The notes: generated from the letters alone by a model not told the origin. Shown: positions 4,850 to 12,542, counted from the first letter of the stretch. The stretch is 16,741 nucleotides of DNA from an uncultured bacterium (GCA_905215795.1 CAJMRV010000018.1:1-16741), one strand, 5' to 3'. Made by a program: numbers and translations.

Positions 4850-6175
4850 TCAGCGGCGACCGATGTTGCGGAAACTGGATTTACGCAACAGATTTTCGTA
4901 TTGGTGAGTCATCATGTAGGCCTGGACCTGGCTCATGAAGTCCATCGTCACGACCACCACGATCAGCAGCGAGGTGCCGCCGAAGTAGAAGGGGACGTTG
5001 AACTTGAGGTTCAGGAATTCAGGCACCAGGCACACGAACACGAGATAAGCCGCACCGCCAAGCGTCAAGCGTAAAAGTACGCGGTCGATATAGCGGGCGG
5101 TCTGTTCGCCGGGACGAATGCCGGGGATGAAAGCACCACCTTTCTTGAGGTTCTCGGCCGTTTCACGCGGGTTGAAGACCAACGCCGTGTAGAAGTAGGC
5201 AAAGAACACAATCAGCACTGCATAAAGCAGAGTGTAGAGGGGCTGACCGGGCGACAGCGAAGCTGCCAAGTCTCGAATCCAACGAGTCGAGTCACCCGTG
5301 GTAAACCAACCTGCTAAAGTTGCCGGGAACAAAATCAGCGACGAAGCAAAGATCGGCGGAATGACGCCGGACATGTTCATCTTGAGCGGCAGATAAGAGC
5401 TCTGGCCGCCGTAGATCTTGTTGCCGACCTGACGCTTGGCGTAGTTCACGGTGATCCGGCGCTGGCCGCGTTCGACGAAGACGACGAAGGCGGTGACTGC
5501 CAGAACAATCGCGATCACGATGATCGCAGCGAGCGGGCTGATGGCTCCGGTGGAGACCAACTGGGCCAGGCTCGTGGCACCATGCGGGAGACCCGCGACG
5601 ATACCGGCGAAGATGATGATCGAGATGCCGTTCCCCAAGCCGCGTTCGGTGATCTGTTCACCGAGCCACATCAGGAACATGGTACCCGTGAGGAGCGAAA
5701 TGGTCGTCGTGAAGCGGAACATCATGCCCGGATCGATGACGAGACCATGTTGCGTCTCCAACGCGACGGCGATGCCGAAACCCTGGAACAAACCAAGGAG
5801 GAGCGTACCGTAACGCGTGTACTGGGTAATCTTGCGACGTCCCGACTCGCCTTCCTTTCGGAGAGCCTCAAGGGAGGGCAGCACGTACGAGAGCATCTGC
5901 ATGATGATCGATGCAGAGATGTACGGCATGATCCCCAGAGCGAAGACCGAAAAACGAGACAGAGCGCCGCCGGAAAACATGTTGAATAGCCCGAGAATGC
6001 CACCTTGCTGCTGATCGAACAGCTGCTTGAGCATGTCGGGATCGATTCCCGGAACCGGCACATGTGCACCGATTCGGTATACAACGAGCGCGAGCGCTAG
6101 GAAGATCAGGCGACCCTTGAGGTCGCCGTACTTACTGAGGCCCGACTGTTGCTTGGAGCTAGGGCTAGTCGCCAC
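4850..6175 (-). CDS. secY: Protein translocase subunit SecY
   Basis: Encodes 441 residues, the channel of the SecYEG inner-membrane translocase. About ten hydrophobic helices can be traced, the first at about 22-36. The family signature GLGNGISIIIFAGI is at 179-192 and the cytosolic C5 loop GIRPGEQTARYID at 352-364, with Arg354 matching the E. coli Arg357 needed for SecA. The C-terminus MDFMSQVQAYMMTHQYE is typical. The start is GTG, chosen because GAGG lies eight bases upstream and no in-frame ATG gives a better N-terminus. It begins 23 bases after rplO and ends the spc-type block. Confidence 0.98.
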   Translation of the reverse strand: MATSPSSKQQSGLSKYGDLKGRLIFLALALVVYRIGAHVPVPGIDPDMLKQLFDQQQGGILGLFNMFSGGALSRFSVFALGIMPYISASIIMQMLSYVLPSLEALRKEGESGRRKITQYTRYGTLLLGLFQGFGIAVALETQHGLVIDPGMMFRFTTTISLLTGTMFLMWLGEQITERGLGNGISIIIFAGIVAGLPHGATSLAQLVSTGAISPLAAIIVIAIVLAVTAFVVFVERGQRRITVNYAKRQVGNKIYGGQSSYLPLKMNMSGVIPPIFASSLILFPATLAGWFTTGDSTRWIRDLAASLSPGQPLYTLLYAVLIVFFAYFYTALVFNPRETAENLKKGGAFIPGIRPGEQTARYIDRVLLRLTLGGAAYLVFVCLVPEFLNLKFNVPFYFGGTSLLIVVVVTMDFMSQVQAYMMTHQYENLLRKSSFRNIGRR

Positions 6176-6198
6176 GTCGGTTTCCTCTCTGAATAAGC

Positions 6199-6639
6199 TT
6201 ATTCGTTGTCAGCAACGGAGCCGCCGGCAGCCTCGATGGCAGCGCGGGCACCCTTGGTGACACCAAGACCGCGGACGGTGACCTTGCGGGTGAGTTCACC
6301 ACAAAGGATCACACGAGCGGACTGAGCACGGCCGGAGACGACACCGGCGGCCTTGAGGGCGCCGAAGTCGACTTCGTCGAGACCGAGCTTTTCCAGATCA
6401 GAAAGACGAACCACTTCGCAGAAGCGACGGGTGAAGGACGTGAAACCACGCTTCGGCAGACGACGATAAATCGGCATCTGGCCGCCTTCAAAACCGACCT
6501 TGTGGAAGCCGCCAGCGCGGGACTTCTGGCCCTTGTGGCCGCGGCCGGCGGTCTTGCCCCAGCCACTGCCGACGCCGCGGCCGACGCGGTGAGCGGACTT
6601 CTTGGAACCCTCAGCGGGTTTAATCGTATTCAAACGCAT
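6199..6639 (-). CDS. rplO: 50S ribosomal protein L15 (uL15)
   Basis: Encodes 146 residues. L15 joins 23S domains late in large-subunit assembly. The Gly/Arg/Lys-rich extension (KSAHRVGRGVGSGWGKTAGRGHKGQKSRAGG, about 14-44) threads through rRNA, and the globular part includes QMPIYRRLPKRGF (about 55-67). The frame is open 14 codons further upstream, but the ATG at 6639 has GAGG eight bases before it and yields the standard MRLNTIKPAEGS N-terminus. It follows rpmD by 16 bases and precedes secY. Confidence 0.97.
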   Translation of the reverse strand: MRLNTIKPAEGSKKSAHRVGRGVGSGWGKTAGRGHKGQKSRAGGFHKVGFEGGQMPIYRRLPKRGFTSFTRRFCEVVRLSDLEKLGLDEVDFGALKAAGVVSGRAQSARVILCGELTRKVTVRGLGVTKGARAAIEAAGGSVADNE

Positions 6640-6655
6640 TGATCGTACCTCTTGA

Positions 6656-6838
6656 TCATTCGGCGCGTACGAGGTACGCAACCTTGTTGATCATGCCACG
6701 AACGGCAGGCGTATCAACGAGAACGCGGCTGTGACCGACCTTCTTGAGGCCCAGGCCACGGAGCGTCGCACGGTGAGCAGCCTTCGTGCCGATGGGGCTC
6801 TTAACCAGAGTAACCTTAACGGTGTTCTTTTCGGACAT
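6656..6838 (-). CDS. rpmD: 50S ribosomal protein L30 (uL30)
   Basis: Encodes 60 residues, the normal size for this small beta-alpha-beta protein. TLVKSPIGTKAAHRATLRGLGLKKVG (about 10-35) and DTPAVRGMINKVAYLV (about 42-57) are diagnostic. An in-frame ATG exists five codons upstream, overlapping the rpsE stop as TAATG, but that codon is part of the GGAG site lying nine bases before the ATG at 6838, so I use the shorter form starting MSEKNTVKV. The choice decides only five residues. Confidence 0.93.
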   Translation of the reverse strand: MSEKNTVKVTLVKSPIGTKAAHRATLRGLGLKKVGHSRVLVDTPAVRGMINKVAYLVRAE

Positions 6839-6852
6839 GTTCGGTTTCTCCA

Positions 6853-7374
6853 TTAACTAAACAGCTCTTCGACGGACTTGCCGCGCTTGGCAGCGATTTC
6901 CGACGGGCTGTGAAGGTTGCAAAGAGCATTCATCGTGGCGCGAACCAAGTTGTAGGGGTTCGTGGAACCGTAGGCCTTGGCGACGACGTCGCGAATGCCG
7001 ACGGCTTCGCACACGGCACGCATCGGACCGCCGGCGATGACACCGGAACCGGCCGGAGCGGGCATCATGATGACGCGGGAGGCGCCGTGACGACCTTCAA
7101 CCTGGTGATGGAGCGTGCCGTCCTTGAGGGGGACACGAACCATGGAACCGCGGGCACGTTCCATAGCCTTGGAAACAGACTGGGGAACTTCGCGGGACTT
7201 GCCCGTGCCCATGCCGACGCGGCCATCGCCGTCGCCGACAACAGTAAGAGCGGCGAACGCGAGGATACGACCACCCTTAACAACCTTGGTGACGCGGTTA
7301 ACCGCGATCATCTTTTCACGCAGACCGTCGCCGTGTTCGTCGACCATCTGGTTTTTACCTTGAACGTTAGCCAT
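6853..7374 (-). CDS. rpsE: 30S ribosomal protein S5 (uS5)
   Basis: Encodes 173 residues. S5 lines the mRNA entry channel and supports decoding accuracy. The double-stranded RNA-binding-like N-terminal domain holds LREKMIAVNRVTKVVKGGRILAF (about 18-40) with the loop where spectinomycin resistance changes map in E. coli (VVKGGR). The C-terminal domain has APAGSGVIAGGPMRAVCEAVGI and STNPYNLVRATMNAL. No known resistance deletion is visible in the loop. It starts 11 bases after rplR. Confidence 0.98.
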   Translation of the reverse strand: MANVQGKNQMVDEHGDGLREKMIAVNRVTKVVKGGRILAFAALTVVGDGDGRVGMGTGKSREVPQSVSKAMERARGSMVRVPLKDGTLHHQVEGRHGASRVIMMPAPAGSGVIAGGPMRAVCEAVGIRDVVAKAYGSTNPYNLVRATMNALCNLHSPSEIAAKRGKSVEELFS

Positions 7375-7385
7375 TTCGACCTACC

Positions 7386-7754
7386 TTAGAACTTGAGACC
7401 GGCTTCGCGCGCAGCGTTAGCGAGCGCGGCGACGCGGCCATGGTAACGGTAGCCGGAACGGTCAAAAGCGCAGGTTTCGATACCAGCAGCCTTTGCCTTT
7501 TCGGCGAGACGCGTGCCGACGAGCTTCGCAGCAGCGACGTTGCCGCCGCGACCGGAAACATTGGCGAGCTGAGCACGCACTTCAGGTTCGACCGTGGAGG
7601 CCGAGACCAGCGTACGACCGTTGTCGGCCGAGATGATGCTGGCGTAGATGTGCAGGTTGGTGCGATGAACCGTCAGACGATCGACCTTCTGCAACAGAAT
7701 GCGAGCGCGCGTAGCGCGAGCACGGCGCAAGCGGCTTTGTTTTTTGTTGATCAT
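7386..7754 (-). CDS. rplR: 50S ribosomal protein L18 (uL18)
   Basis: Encodes 122 residues. L18 binds 5S rRNA with L5 and L25 in the central protuberance. The basic N-terminus MINKKQSRLRRARATRARI, the motif LTVHRTNLHIYASII (about 28-42) and the C-terminal FDRSGYRYHGRVAALANAAREAGLKF are characteristic. The frame runs open 61 codons upstream into rplF, but those codons are out-of-frame rplF sequence. The ATG at 7754 has GGGG eight bases before it, lies 14 bases after rplF, and gives the family N-terminus. Confidence 0.97.
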   Translation of the reverse strand: MINKKQSRLRRARATRARILLQKVDRLTVHRTNLHIYASIISADNGRTLVSASTVEPEVRAQLANVSGRGGNVAAAKLVGTRLAEKAKAAGIETCAFDRSGYRYHGRVAALANAAREAGLKF

Positions 7755-7768
7755 TTTAATCGCCCCGA

Positions 7769-8302
7769 TTACTTCTTCTTGGTTTCTTTGATAACCACGA
7801 CTTCGTCCACATAGCGGATGCCCTTGCCCTTGTAGGGTTCGGGAGCGCGATAGGCGCGGATGACAGCGGCGGTCTGACCGACCTTCTGCTTGTCGGCACC
7901 CTTGATGACGATTTCGGTCTGGCTCGGCGTTTCGCACTTGATACCGGCGGGCATCTGGTGCACGACGGGGTGGGAGAAACCGAGCGAGAGGTTCAGCTTG
8001 TCACCCTGGGCCTGGGCGCGGAAGCCCACGCCGACGAGCTTGAGGTTCTTCTGGAAGCCCACGGAGCAGCCCTTGACCATGTCGGCGACGAGCGCACGCA
8101 TCGTGCCGACGTTGGCATTGGCTTCGCGGGAGTCATCCAGGACTTCGAAGTGAAGAGCGCCATCAGCTTCCGTGATCTTCACGGAGGGCAGGATGTGCAT
8201 GGACACTTCACCAACCGGACCCTTGACGGTGATGTCGGAGGCCGTCATCGTGTAGGTGACGCCCTTGGCGATCTCAACGGGAATCTTAGCAATACGACTC
8301 AT
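7769..8302 (-). CDS. rplF: 50S ribosomal protein L6 (uL6)
   Basis: Encodes 177 residues in two repeated alpha-beta domains (about 1-80 and 83-170). MSRIAKIPVEIAKGV, GVGFRAQAQGDKLNLSLGFSHPV (about 91-113) and YRAPEPYKGKGIRYVDEVV (about 149-167) are diagnostic. L6 sits near the GTPase centre and contacts elongation factors. TAGGAG lies six bases before the ATG; the gene starts 16 bases after rpsH. Confidence 0.98.
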   Translation of the reverse strand: MSRIAKIPVEIAKGVTYTMTASDITVKGPVGEVSMHILPSVKITEADGALHFEVLDDSREANANVGTMRALVADMVKGCSVGFQKNLKLVGVGFRAQAQGDKLNLSLGFSHPVVHQMPAGIKCETPSQTEIVIKGADKQKVGQTAAVIRAYRAPEPYKGKGIRYVDEVVVIKETKKK

Positions 8303-8318
8303 TTCAAACTCCTACGGG

Positions 8319-8714
8319 TTAAGCGACGTAGCAAAGCACTTCACCGCCGATGTTGGCGTTGCGCGCTGCACGATCGGTCATAACACCCTTCGGGGTCGAA
8401 ACGATCGCGATACCGAGACCGTTCATCACCTGGGGAATAGAACCGCTGTTCTTATAAATACGGAGGCCGGGACGGGAAACGCGTTCGATGCGTTCGATGA
8501 CCGGGCGGCCGGCGTAGTACTTGAGGCTCACACGGAGAACGGGCTTGCCGGCATTGGCGTCAACCACGAAATCTTCGATGTAGCCTTCGTCCTTCAGGAC
8601 CTTGGCGATAGCAACCTTCAACTTGGAGGAAGGGATGACCACTTCGGTCTTTTCGACGAGCTGACCATTACGGATGCGGGTCAGCATGTCGGCGATCGGA
8701 TCACTCATACTCAT
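8319..8714 (-). CDS. rpsH: 30S ribosomal protein S8 (uS8)
   Basis: Encodes 131 residues starting MSMSDPIADMLTRIRNGQ. S8 binds the 16S central domain; in E. coli it also represses the spc operon by binding mRNA near the rplX-rplE junction. The C-terminal RNA-binding part includes NSGSIPQVMNGLGIAIVSTPKGVMTDRAAR. GAGGAG precedes the ATG. I did not find a clear copy of the S8 target, but I could not fold the message. Confidence 0.98.
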   Translation of the reverse strand: MSMSDPIADMLTRIRNGQLVEKTEVVIPSSKLKVAIAKVLKDEGYIEDFVVDANAGKPVLRVSLKYYAGRPVIERIERVSRPGLRIYKNSGSIPQVMNGLGIAIVSTPKGVMTDRAARNANIGGEVLCYVA

Positions 8715-8731
8715 TGTCGTAATCTCCTCGC

Positions 8732-9037
8732 TTACCAGCTAGCCTTGACCAGGCCAGGAATATCACCGCGCATGGCGGCGTCACGAATCATACCGCGGCA
8801 CAGACCGAACTTGCGGAACGTGCCACGCGGACGGCCGGTGATGGCGCAGCGGTTACGCTGGCGGACCGGGCTCGCGTTACGCGGGAGAGCCTGCAGCTTG
8901 GCGCGGGCTTCCAGACGTTCTTCCATCGAGCGGGTAGCGTCGTTAATAATAGCCTTGAGGGCGGCACGCTTGGCCGCGAACTTTTGAACCGTGGCAGCAC
9001 GTTTGGCTTCACGGTTAATAAGAGCGAGTTTTGCCAT
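8732..9037 (-). CDS. rpsN: 30S ribosomal protein S14, long zinc-free form (uS14)
   Basis: Encodes 101 residues, the long C-minus type of S14. The zinc-ribbon CXXC pairs of the short 61-residue form are missing; only isolated cysteines remain in NRCAITGRPRGTFRKFGLCRG (about 62-82), the family signature. S14 belongs to the 30S head and joins late in assembly. GAGG, overlapping the rplE end, lies ten bases before the ATG. Confidence 0.98.
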   Translation of the reverse strand: MAKLALINREAKRAATVQKFAAKRAALKAIINDATRSMEERLEARAKLQALPRNASPVRQRNRCAITGRPRGTFRKFGLCRGMIRDAAMRGDIPGLVKASW

Positions 9038-9049
9038 TTTGCGTCAACC

Positions 9050-9589
9050 TCAATTGCGGAACGGGAAGTGGAAACCGGCGAGAAGCGCCTTGGCTTCTTC
9101 GTCGGACTTCGCCGTCGTGGTGATGGAGATGTTCATGCCGCGCAGAGCGTCGATCTTGTCATACTCGATTTCCGGGAAGATGATCTGCTCTTTCAGGCCG
9201 ACGTTGTAGTTGCCACGACCGTCGAAAGCACGGCCGGAGACACCACGGAAGTCGCGAACACGCGGGAAGGCGATCGTGATGAGACGATCGAGGAAGTCGT
9301 ACATGCGTTCGCCACGCAGCGTGACCTTGCAGCCGATCGGCATGTCTTCGCGAATCTTGAAGTTCGCGATGGCCTTGCGGGTGCGCGTCACGACGGGCTT
9401 CTGGCCGGCGATCTTCGTCATGTCGCCAACAGCGGCGTCGACGAGCTTCTTGTCGTTGACAGCTTCACCAACACCCATGTTGAGGGTGATCTTGGTGATG
9501 CGGGGAACCTGCATCGTCGTCTTGTAACCGAACTTCTTCATGAGTTCGGGGACGATGACTTCGTGATACATAGTATTGAAACGAGACAT
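9050..9589 (-). CDS. rplE: 50S ribosomal protein L5 (uL5)
   Basis: Encodes 179 residues, exactly the length of the E. coli protein. L5 binds 5S rRNA and forms bridges to S13. VPRITKITLNMGVGEAVNDKK (about 28-48), TRKAIANFKIREDMPIGCKVTLRG and FPEIEYDKIDALRGMNISITTTA are diagnostic. Three ATG codons lie in a row-like cluster; I chose the one at 9589 because GAGG stands six bases before it and it gives MSRFNTMYHEVIVPEL, which aligns with relatives. The GAGG overlaps the rplX stop codon, suggesting translational coupling. Confidence 0.96.
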   Translation of the reverse strand: MSRFNTMYHEVIVPELMKKFGYKTTMQVPRITKITLNMGVGEAVNDKKLVDAAVGDMTKIAGQKPVVTRTRKAIANFKIREDMPIGCKVTLRGERMYDFLDRLITIAFPRVRDFRGVSGRAFDGRGNYNVGLKEQIIFPEIEYDKIDALRGMNISITTTAKSDEEAKALLAGFHFPFRN

Positions 9590-9597
9590 CATCATCC

Positions 9598-9921
9598 TCA
9601 CTTGGCCTGGGCACCGACGACGGCGCCGTTGCTCTTAAAGACACGAACCTTCTTGCCGTCGACTTCCTTGAAGCCGACGCGCTCGCCCTTGCCCGTTTCC
9701 GGGTTCACGAGCATGAGGTTGGACTGGTCGATGGGCATGGCCTTGTCGACGATACCGCCCTGAACGCCCAGCTGGGGGTTCGGACGAACGTGCTTCTTGA
9801 CCACGTTGATGCCTTCGACGATCACGTGACGTTCGTCAACTCGGGAGAGGACGGTGCCCTTCGTACCCTTGTCGCGACCGGCAATGACGATGACCTCGTC
9901 ACCCTTGCGAATACGTTGCAT
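9598..9921 (-). CDS. rplX: 50S ribosomal protein L24 (uL24)
   Basis: Encodes 107 residues. L24 starts 50S assembly by binding the 5' end of 23S rRNA. The KOW motif lies at the N-terminus (RKGDEVIVIAGRDKGTKGTVL, about 4-24), followed by VEGINVVKKHVRPNP. AAGGAG lies five bases before the ATG. It starts 13 bases after rplN and its stop lies eight bases before the rplE start. Confidence 0.98.
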   Translation of the reverse strand: MQRIRKGDEVIVIAGRDKGTKGTVLSRVDERHVIVEGINVVKKHVRPNPQLGVQGGIVDKAMPIDQSNLMLVNPETGKGERVGFKEVDGKKVRVFKSNGAVVGAQAK

Positions 9922-9934
9922 CGCTACTCCTTAA

Positions 9935-10303
9935 TTAAAGAACTTCGGGAGCGAGCGACACGATCTTCATGAACTGCTCGGTACGCAATTCACGCGTGAC
10001 CGGCCCGAAGATACGGGTGCCGATGGGCTCCAACTTGCTGTTTAACAAAACGGCGGCGTTGCCATCGAAGTTGATGGACGAACCGTCGGGGCGACGAACA
10101 CCGTGAGCCGTGCGAACCACGACCGCGTTGTAGACTTCACCCTTCTTAACACGGCCGCGGGGGGCCGCTTCTTTGACAGTCACCTTGATGACGTCACCGA
10201 TGTTGGCATAACGGCGCTTCGAGCCGCCCAACACCTTGATACACATCACTGAACGAGCACCGGTGTTATCGGCCACGTCCAGTCGGCTTTGCATCTGAAT
10301 CAT
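9935..10303 (-). CDS. rplN: 50S ribosomal protein L14 (uL14)
   Basis: Encodes 122 residues. MIQMQSRLDVADNTGARSVM, the block RGRVKKGEVYNAVVVRTAHGVRRPDGS and GTRIFGPVTRELR identify L14, which lies at the subunit interface. The ribosome binding site is poor: GGGA is 11 bases from the ATG, so a leader structure or ribosome access may set its expression. As in E. coli it heads the spc-type unit, with a strong promoter candidate about 190 bases upstream. Confidence 0.98.
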   Translation of the reverse strand: MIQMQSRLDVADNTGARSVMCIKVLGGSKRRYANIGDVIKVTVKEAAPRGRVKKGEVYNAVVVRTAHGVRRPDGSSINFDGNAAVLLNSKLEPIGTRIFGPVTRELRTEQFMKIVSLAPEVL

Positions 10304-10480
10304 GGTTTGTAAAATCCCAACTTATTCCGCCTTAGCGGATAGTATTGGTCCCGTAAAAGGGAGGAAGACAACCCCTGCTCCCGTCCGGAAACCCTACTTG
10401 GACATAGGGGAGACTGAAGCGGGTGATTGCCCGAGAAAAGACATCGCCCGGAGACCACTGGGGGTACCCGGGCGATCAGA
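10304..10480 (-). promoter_or_regulatory. Long structured 5' leader of rplN
   Basis: The predicted leader is about 177 bases. In order it holds ATCGCCCGG/CCGGGCGAT (10476-10443, perfect 9 bp, followed by CTTTTC), CGGG/CCCG (10433-10420), CCCTA/TAGGG (10409-10392) and TCCGC-TAAG-GCGGA (10339-10326). The first hairpin starts about four bases after the predicted start site. The chain of stem-loops ending near a weak ribosome binding site looks like a ribosomal-protein regulated leader; that reading is inference. Confidence 0.5.
10435..10476 (-). terminator. Attenuator-like hairpin at the 5' end of the rplN leader
   Basis: A perfect 9-bp GC-rich stem with a 16-base loop, then GTCTTTTC. The T-run is short and starts three bases after the stem, so termination would be partial at most. 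Confidence 0.35.
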
Positions 10481-10486
10481 CTTGCA

Positions 10487-10515
10487 AATATAACTGAATC
10501 CAATTATGCCTGCAA
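10487..10515 (-). promoter_or_regulatory. Candidate promoter of the spc-type unit
   Basis: -35 TTGCAG (10515-10510) and -10 TATATT (10492-10487, five of six) with a 17-bp AT-rich spacer, about 40 bases after the rpsQ stop. A second TTGCA directly overlaps the end of the -10. Confidence 0.7.
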
Positions 10516-10517
10516 GC

Positions 10518-10545
10518 GAAACGGCCGAATTTTTTCGTCCGTTTC
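10518..10545 (-). terminator. Hairpin after rpsQ, end of the S10-type unit
   Basis: GAAACGG pairs with CCGTTTC, passes an A-G mismatch and continues CGAA/TTCG around an AAAA loop, seven bases after the rpsQ stop. No T-run follows on the minus strand, so it may be a 3'-end stabiliser rather than a full intrinsic terminator. Confidence 0.45.
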
Positions 10546-10551
10546 TCCGCT

Positions 10552-10821
10552 TTAGATGATCACGGCCTTCGAAATGATCTTCGAAACCTTCCAGGACTTG
10601 GTCTTGGAGAGGGGACGAATTTCTTCGATCACGACCTTGTCACCCTCGTGGCAGCCGATTTCGTCATGAGCGTGATACTTCTTGCTCTTGACGACGAACT
10701 TGCCGTAAAGCGGGTGCTTGACCTTGCGTTCCACGAGGACCGTCACGGTCTTTTCCATCTTGTCGCTGACGACGACGCCCTGGAGGGTACGCGTCAGGGA
10801 CGCTTTTGCCTGTTCCGTCAT
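10552..10821 (-). CDS. rpsQ: 30S ribosomal protein S17 (uS17)
   Basis: Encodes 89 residues. S17 is an OB-fold protein that binds the 5' domain of 16S rRNA. LQGVVVSDKMEKTVTVLVERKVKHPLYGK (about 13-41) and GDKVVIEEIRPLSKTKSW (about 60-77) are diagnostic. Its ATG overlaps the rpmC stop as ATGA, so the two are coupled. It is the last gene of the S10-type unit. Confidence 0.98.
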   Translation of the reverse strand: MTEQAKASLTRTLQGVVVSDKMEKTVTVLVERKVKHPLYGKFVVKSKKYHAHDEIGCHEGDKVVIEEIRPLSKTKSWKVSKIISKAVII

Positions 10822-11009
10822 TTGGCCGCCTTTTCAGAGAGGATCGTGCGGACGCGGGCGATATCGCGACGCGTCGTACGCAACGACGAGGTGTTAGAGA
10901 GTTCCTGAGTAGCCTTCTGCATACGGAGCTTGAATTCCGTGTTGAGGAGGTCGTTCAGTTCCTTTTTCAGCGCTTCGGTATCCTTGGCGCGGAGTTCTTT
11001 AGCATTCAT
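10818..11009 (-). CDS. rpmC: 50S ribosomal protein L29 (uL29)
   Basis: Encodes 63 residues, two long helices rich in Leu, Lys and Glu (MNAKELRAKDTEALKKELND; then RRDIARVRTILSEK). L29 lies beside the exit tunnel, next to L23, where trigger factor and SRP dock. AAGGAG is six bases before the ATG; the gene begins ten bases after rplP and shares four bases with rpsQ. Confidence 0.97.
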   Translation of the reverse strand: MNAKELRAKDTEALKKELNDLLNTEFKLRMQKATQELSNTSSLRTTRRDIARVRTILSEKAAK

Positions 11010-11019
11010 GTCCGTCTCC

Positions 11020-11436
11020 TTACATGCCGATCTGGCGGACCACGAACGTCGTCTTCACCGGAAGCTTGGCAGCGGCGAGAGCGAAAGCTTCGCGAGCCAG
11101 TTCTTCGGAGACACCGTCCATTTCATAAAGCACGCGGCCCGGCTGGATGAGGGCGACCCAGTATTCGGGGTTGCCCTTACCGTTACCCATACGAACTTCA
11201 GCAGGCTTGCTGGAGATGGGCTTGTCCGGGAACACGCGGATCCACACACGACCGCCACGCTTGATGTGACGAGTCAGGGCACGACGAGCGGCTTCGATCT
11301 GACGAGCAGTGATGCGACCGCGCTCGATGGCCTTAAGACCAAATTCGCCGAACGAAACGTTGGCGCCGCGCTGGGCGAGGCCGTAGTTGCGGCCCTTCTG
11401 GTCCTTGCGGTATTTGCGACGATTAGGTTGCAGCAT
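11020..11436 (-). CDS. rplP: 50S ribosomal protein L16 (uL16)
   Basis: Encodes 138 residues. L16 helps place A-site tRNA at the peptidyl transferase centre. MLQPNRRKYRKDQKGRNYG, GRVWIRVFPDKPISSKPAEVRMGNGKGNPEYWVA (about 61-94) and the C-terminal KLPVKTTFVVR are typical; the RMGNGKG loop is the part that reaches toward the active site. GGAG sits seven bases before the ATG, within the end of rpsC. Only two bases separate the genes. Confidence 0.98.
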   Translation of the reverse strand: MLQPNRRKYRKDQKGRNYGLAQRGANVSFGEFGLKAIERGRITARQIEAARRALTRHIKRGGRVWIRVFPDKPISSKPAEVRMGNGKGNPEYWVALIQPGRVLYEMDGVSEELAREAFALAAAKLPVKTTFVVRQIGM

Positions 11437-11438
11437 CG

Positions 11439-12191
11439 TTATTCTCCGTCTTTAGCGGCAGGCTTGCGGGCCTGACGGTTGTCATTACGGCGATTGCGGC
11501 GACCGGGACGGTCATCGCGACGACGACCGCGACGGTCTTCGCGCGGAGCCTCAACTTCTTCCTGACCGAAGTTGTCACCCTTGTAGACCCACACCTTGAC
11601 ACCGATGATACCGTAGGTGGTAAGGGCTTCGGAGAAGCCGTAATCGATGTTGGCACGGAGGGTGTGAAGAGGCACGCGGCCTTCACGATACCATTCGGTA
11701 CGAGCGATATCAGCACCGTTCAAACGACCAGCGCTCATGATCTTGATGCCCTGGGCACCCATGCGCATGGCGTTCTGCATGGCGCGCTTCATGGCGCGGC
11801 GGAACATCACGCGGCGTTCGAGCTGCTGGGTGATGCCGTCAGCGATGAGCTGGGCATCGGTTTCCGGACGGCGAACTTCTTCGATGTTGACGTGAACGGG
11901 CACGCCCATCATCTTCTGAACTTCGGCCTTGAGGATTTCGATGTCAGCACCCTGACGACCGATCACGACGCCCGGACGAGCCGAGTAGATCGTGATGCGA
12001 GCATTGTTAGCAGGACGTTCGATGAGAATACGACTCACACTGGCGTTACGAAGCTTCTTCTGGAGGAAAGAGCGAACAGCCAGGTCTTCACCGAGCGTGC
12101 GAGAAAAATCACGGCCAACCGCATACCAGCGAGACGTCCAATTACGCGTCACGGGAAGGCGGAAACCGGTGGGATTAATTTTCTGACCCAT
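11439..12191 (-). CDS. rpsC: 30S ribosomal protein S3 (uS3) with Arg-rich tail
   Basis: Encodes 250 residues against 233 in E. coli. S3 forms the mRNA entry site and has helicase-like activity with S4 and S5. MGQKINPTGFRLPVTRNW starts the N-domain; the KH domain has VVIGRQGADIEILKAEV (about 75-91); the C-domain has SGRLNGADIARTEWYREGRVPLHTLRA type sequence (about 153-178). The last 40 residues are a charged, Arg-rich tail (DRRGRRRDDRPGRRNRR) as seen in other Burkholderiales. AAGGTG precedes the ATG closely. Confidence 0.98.
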   Translation of the reverse strand: MGQKINPTGFRLPVTRNWTSRWYAVGRDFSRTLGEDLAVRSFLQKKLRNASVSRILIERPANNARITIYSARPGVVIGRQGADIEILKAEVQKMMGVPVHVNIEEVRRPETDAQLIADGITQQLERRVMFRRAMKRAMQNAMRMGAQGIKIMSAGRLNGADIARTEWYREGRVPLHTLRANIDYGFSEALTTYGIIGVKVWVYKGDNFGQEEVEAPREDRRGRRRDDRPGRRNRRNDNRQARKPAAKDGE

Positions 12192-12200
12192 GGTACACCT

Positions 12201-12542
12201 TTATTTAGCTTTCGCTTCGCCAACAGTAATATAGATGTGGCTGGTCTGCTTGTTGATGCGCGTGCCGCGGCCCTTGGCGCGGGCGGCGAAACGGCGCAGC
12301 GTGGCAGCCTTTTCCACGTGAATCTTGGTCACGACCAGCGTGTCAATGTCGGCACCGTTGTTGTGCTCGGCATTGGCGATGGCGCTTTCAAGAGCCTTCT
12401 TGATGATGACCGCAGCCTTCTTTTGCGTGAAGGTGAGGATGGCGAGAGCCTTGTCAACGGGCTTGCCGCGGACGAGGTCAGCAACCAAACGACCCTTCTG
12501 TGCCGAAAGGCGGACACCACGAACGATAGCAGTAGTTTCCAT
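12201..12542 (-). CDS. rplV: 50S ribosomal protein L22 (uL22)
   Basis: Encodes 113 residues. L22 lines the narrowest part of the exit tunnel with its beta-hairpin (about 80-98; AARAKGRGTRINKQTSHIYI), where macrolide-resistance changes arise. No deletion or insertion in that loop is evident. VRLSAQKGRLVADLVRGK (about 10-27) and the motif AIANAEHNNGADIDTL are diagnostic. The start overlaps the rpsS stop as TAATG, with AAGGTGG upstream. Confidence 0.98.
   Translation of the reverse strand: METTAIVRGVRLSAQKGRLVADLVRGKPVDKALAILTFTQKKAAVIIKKALESAIANAEHNNGADIDTLVVTKIHVEKAATLRRFAARAKGRGTRINKQTSHIYITVGEAKAK

Noticed and set aside
7755..7937. N-terminal extension of L18 by 61 residues
   Set aside because: These codons are rplF read in another frame; the L18 family N-terminus begins at the ATG at 7754, which has its own binding site.
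8256..8987. 243-codon plus-strand frame over rpsH and rpsN
   Set aside because: Antisense shadow; composition follows the opposite-strand codons.
10300..10503. 67-codon minus-strand frame through the rplN leader, possible leader peptide
   Set aside because: It would begin inside the promoter upstream of the likely transcription start, and it passes through the stem-loops. No good binding site supports an internal start.
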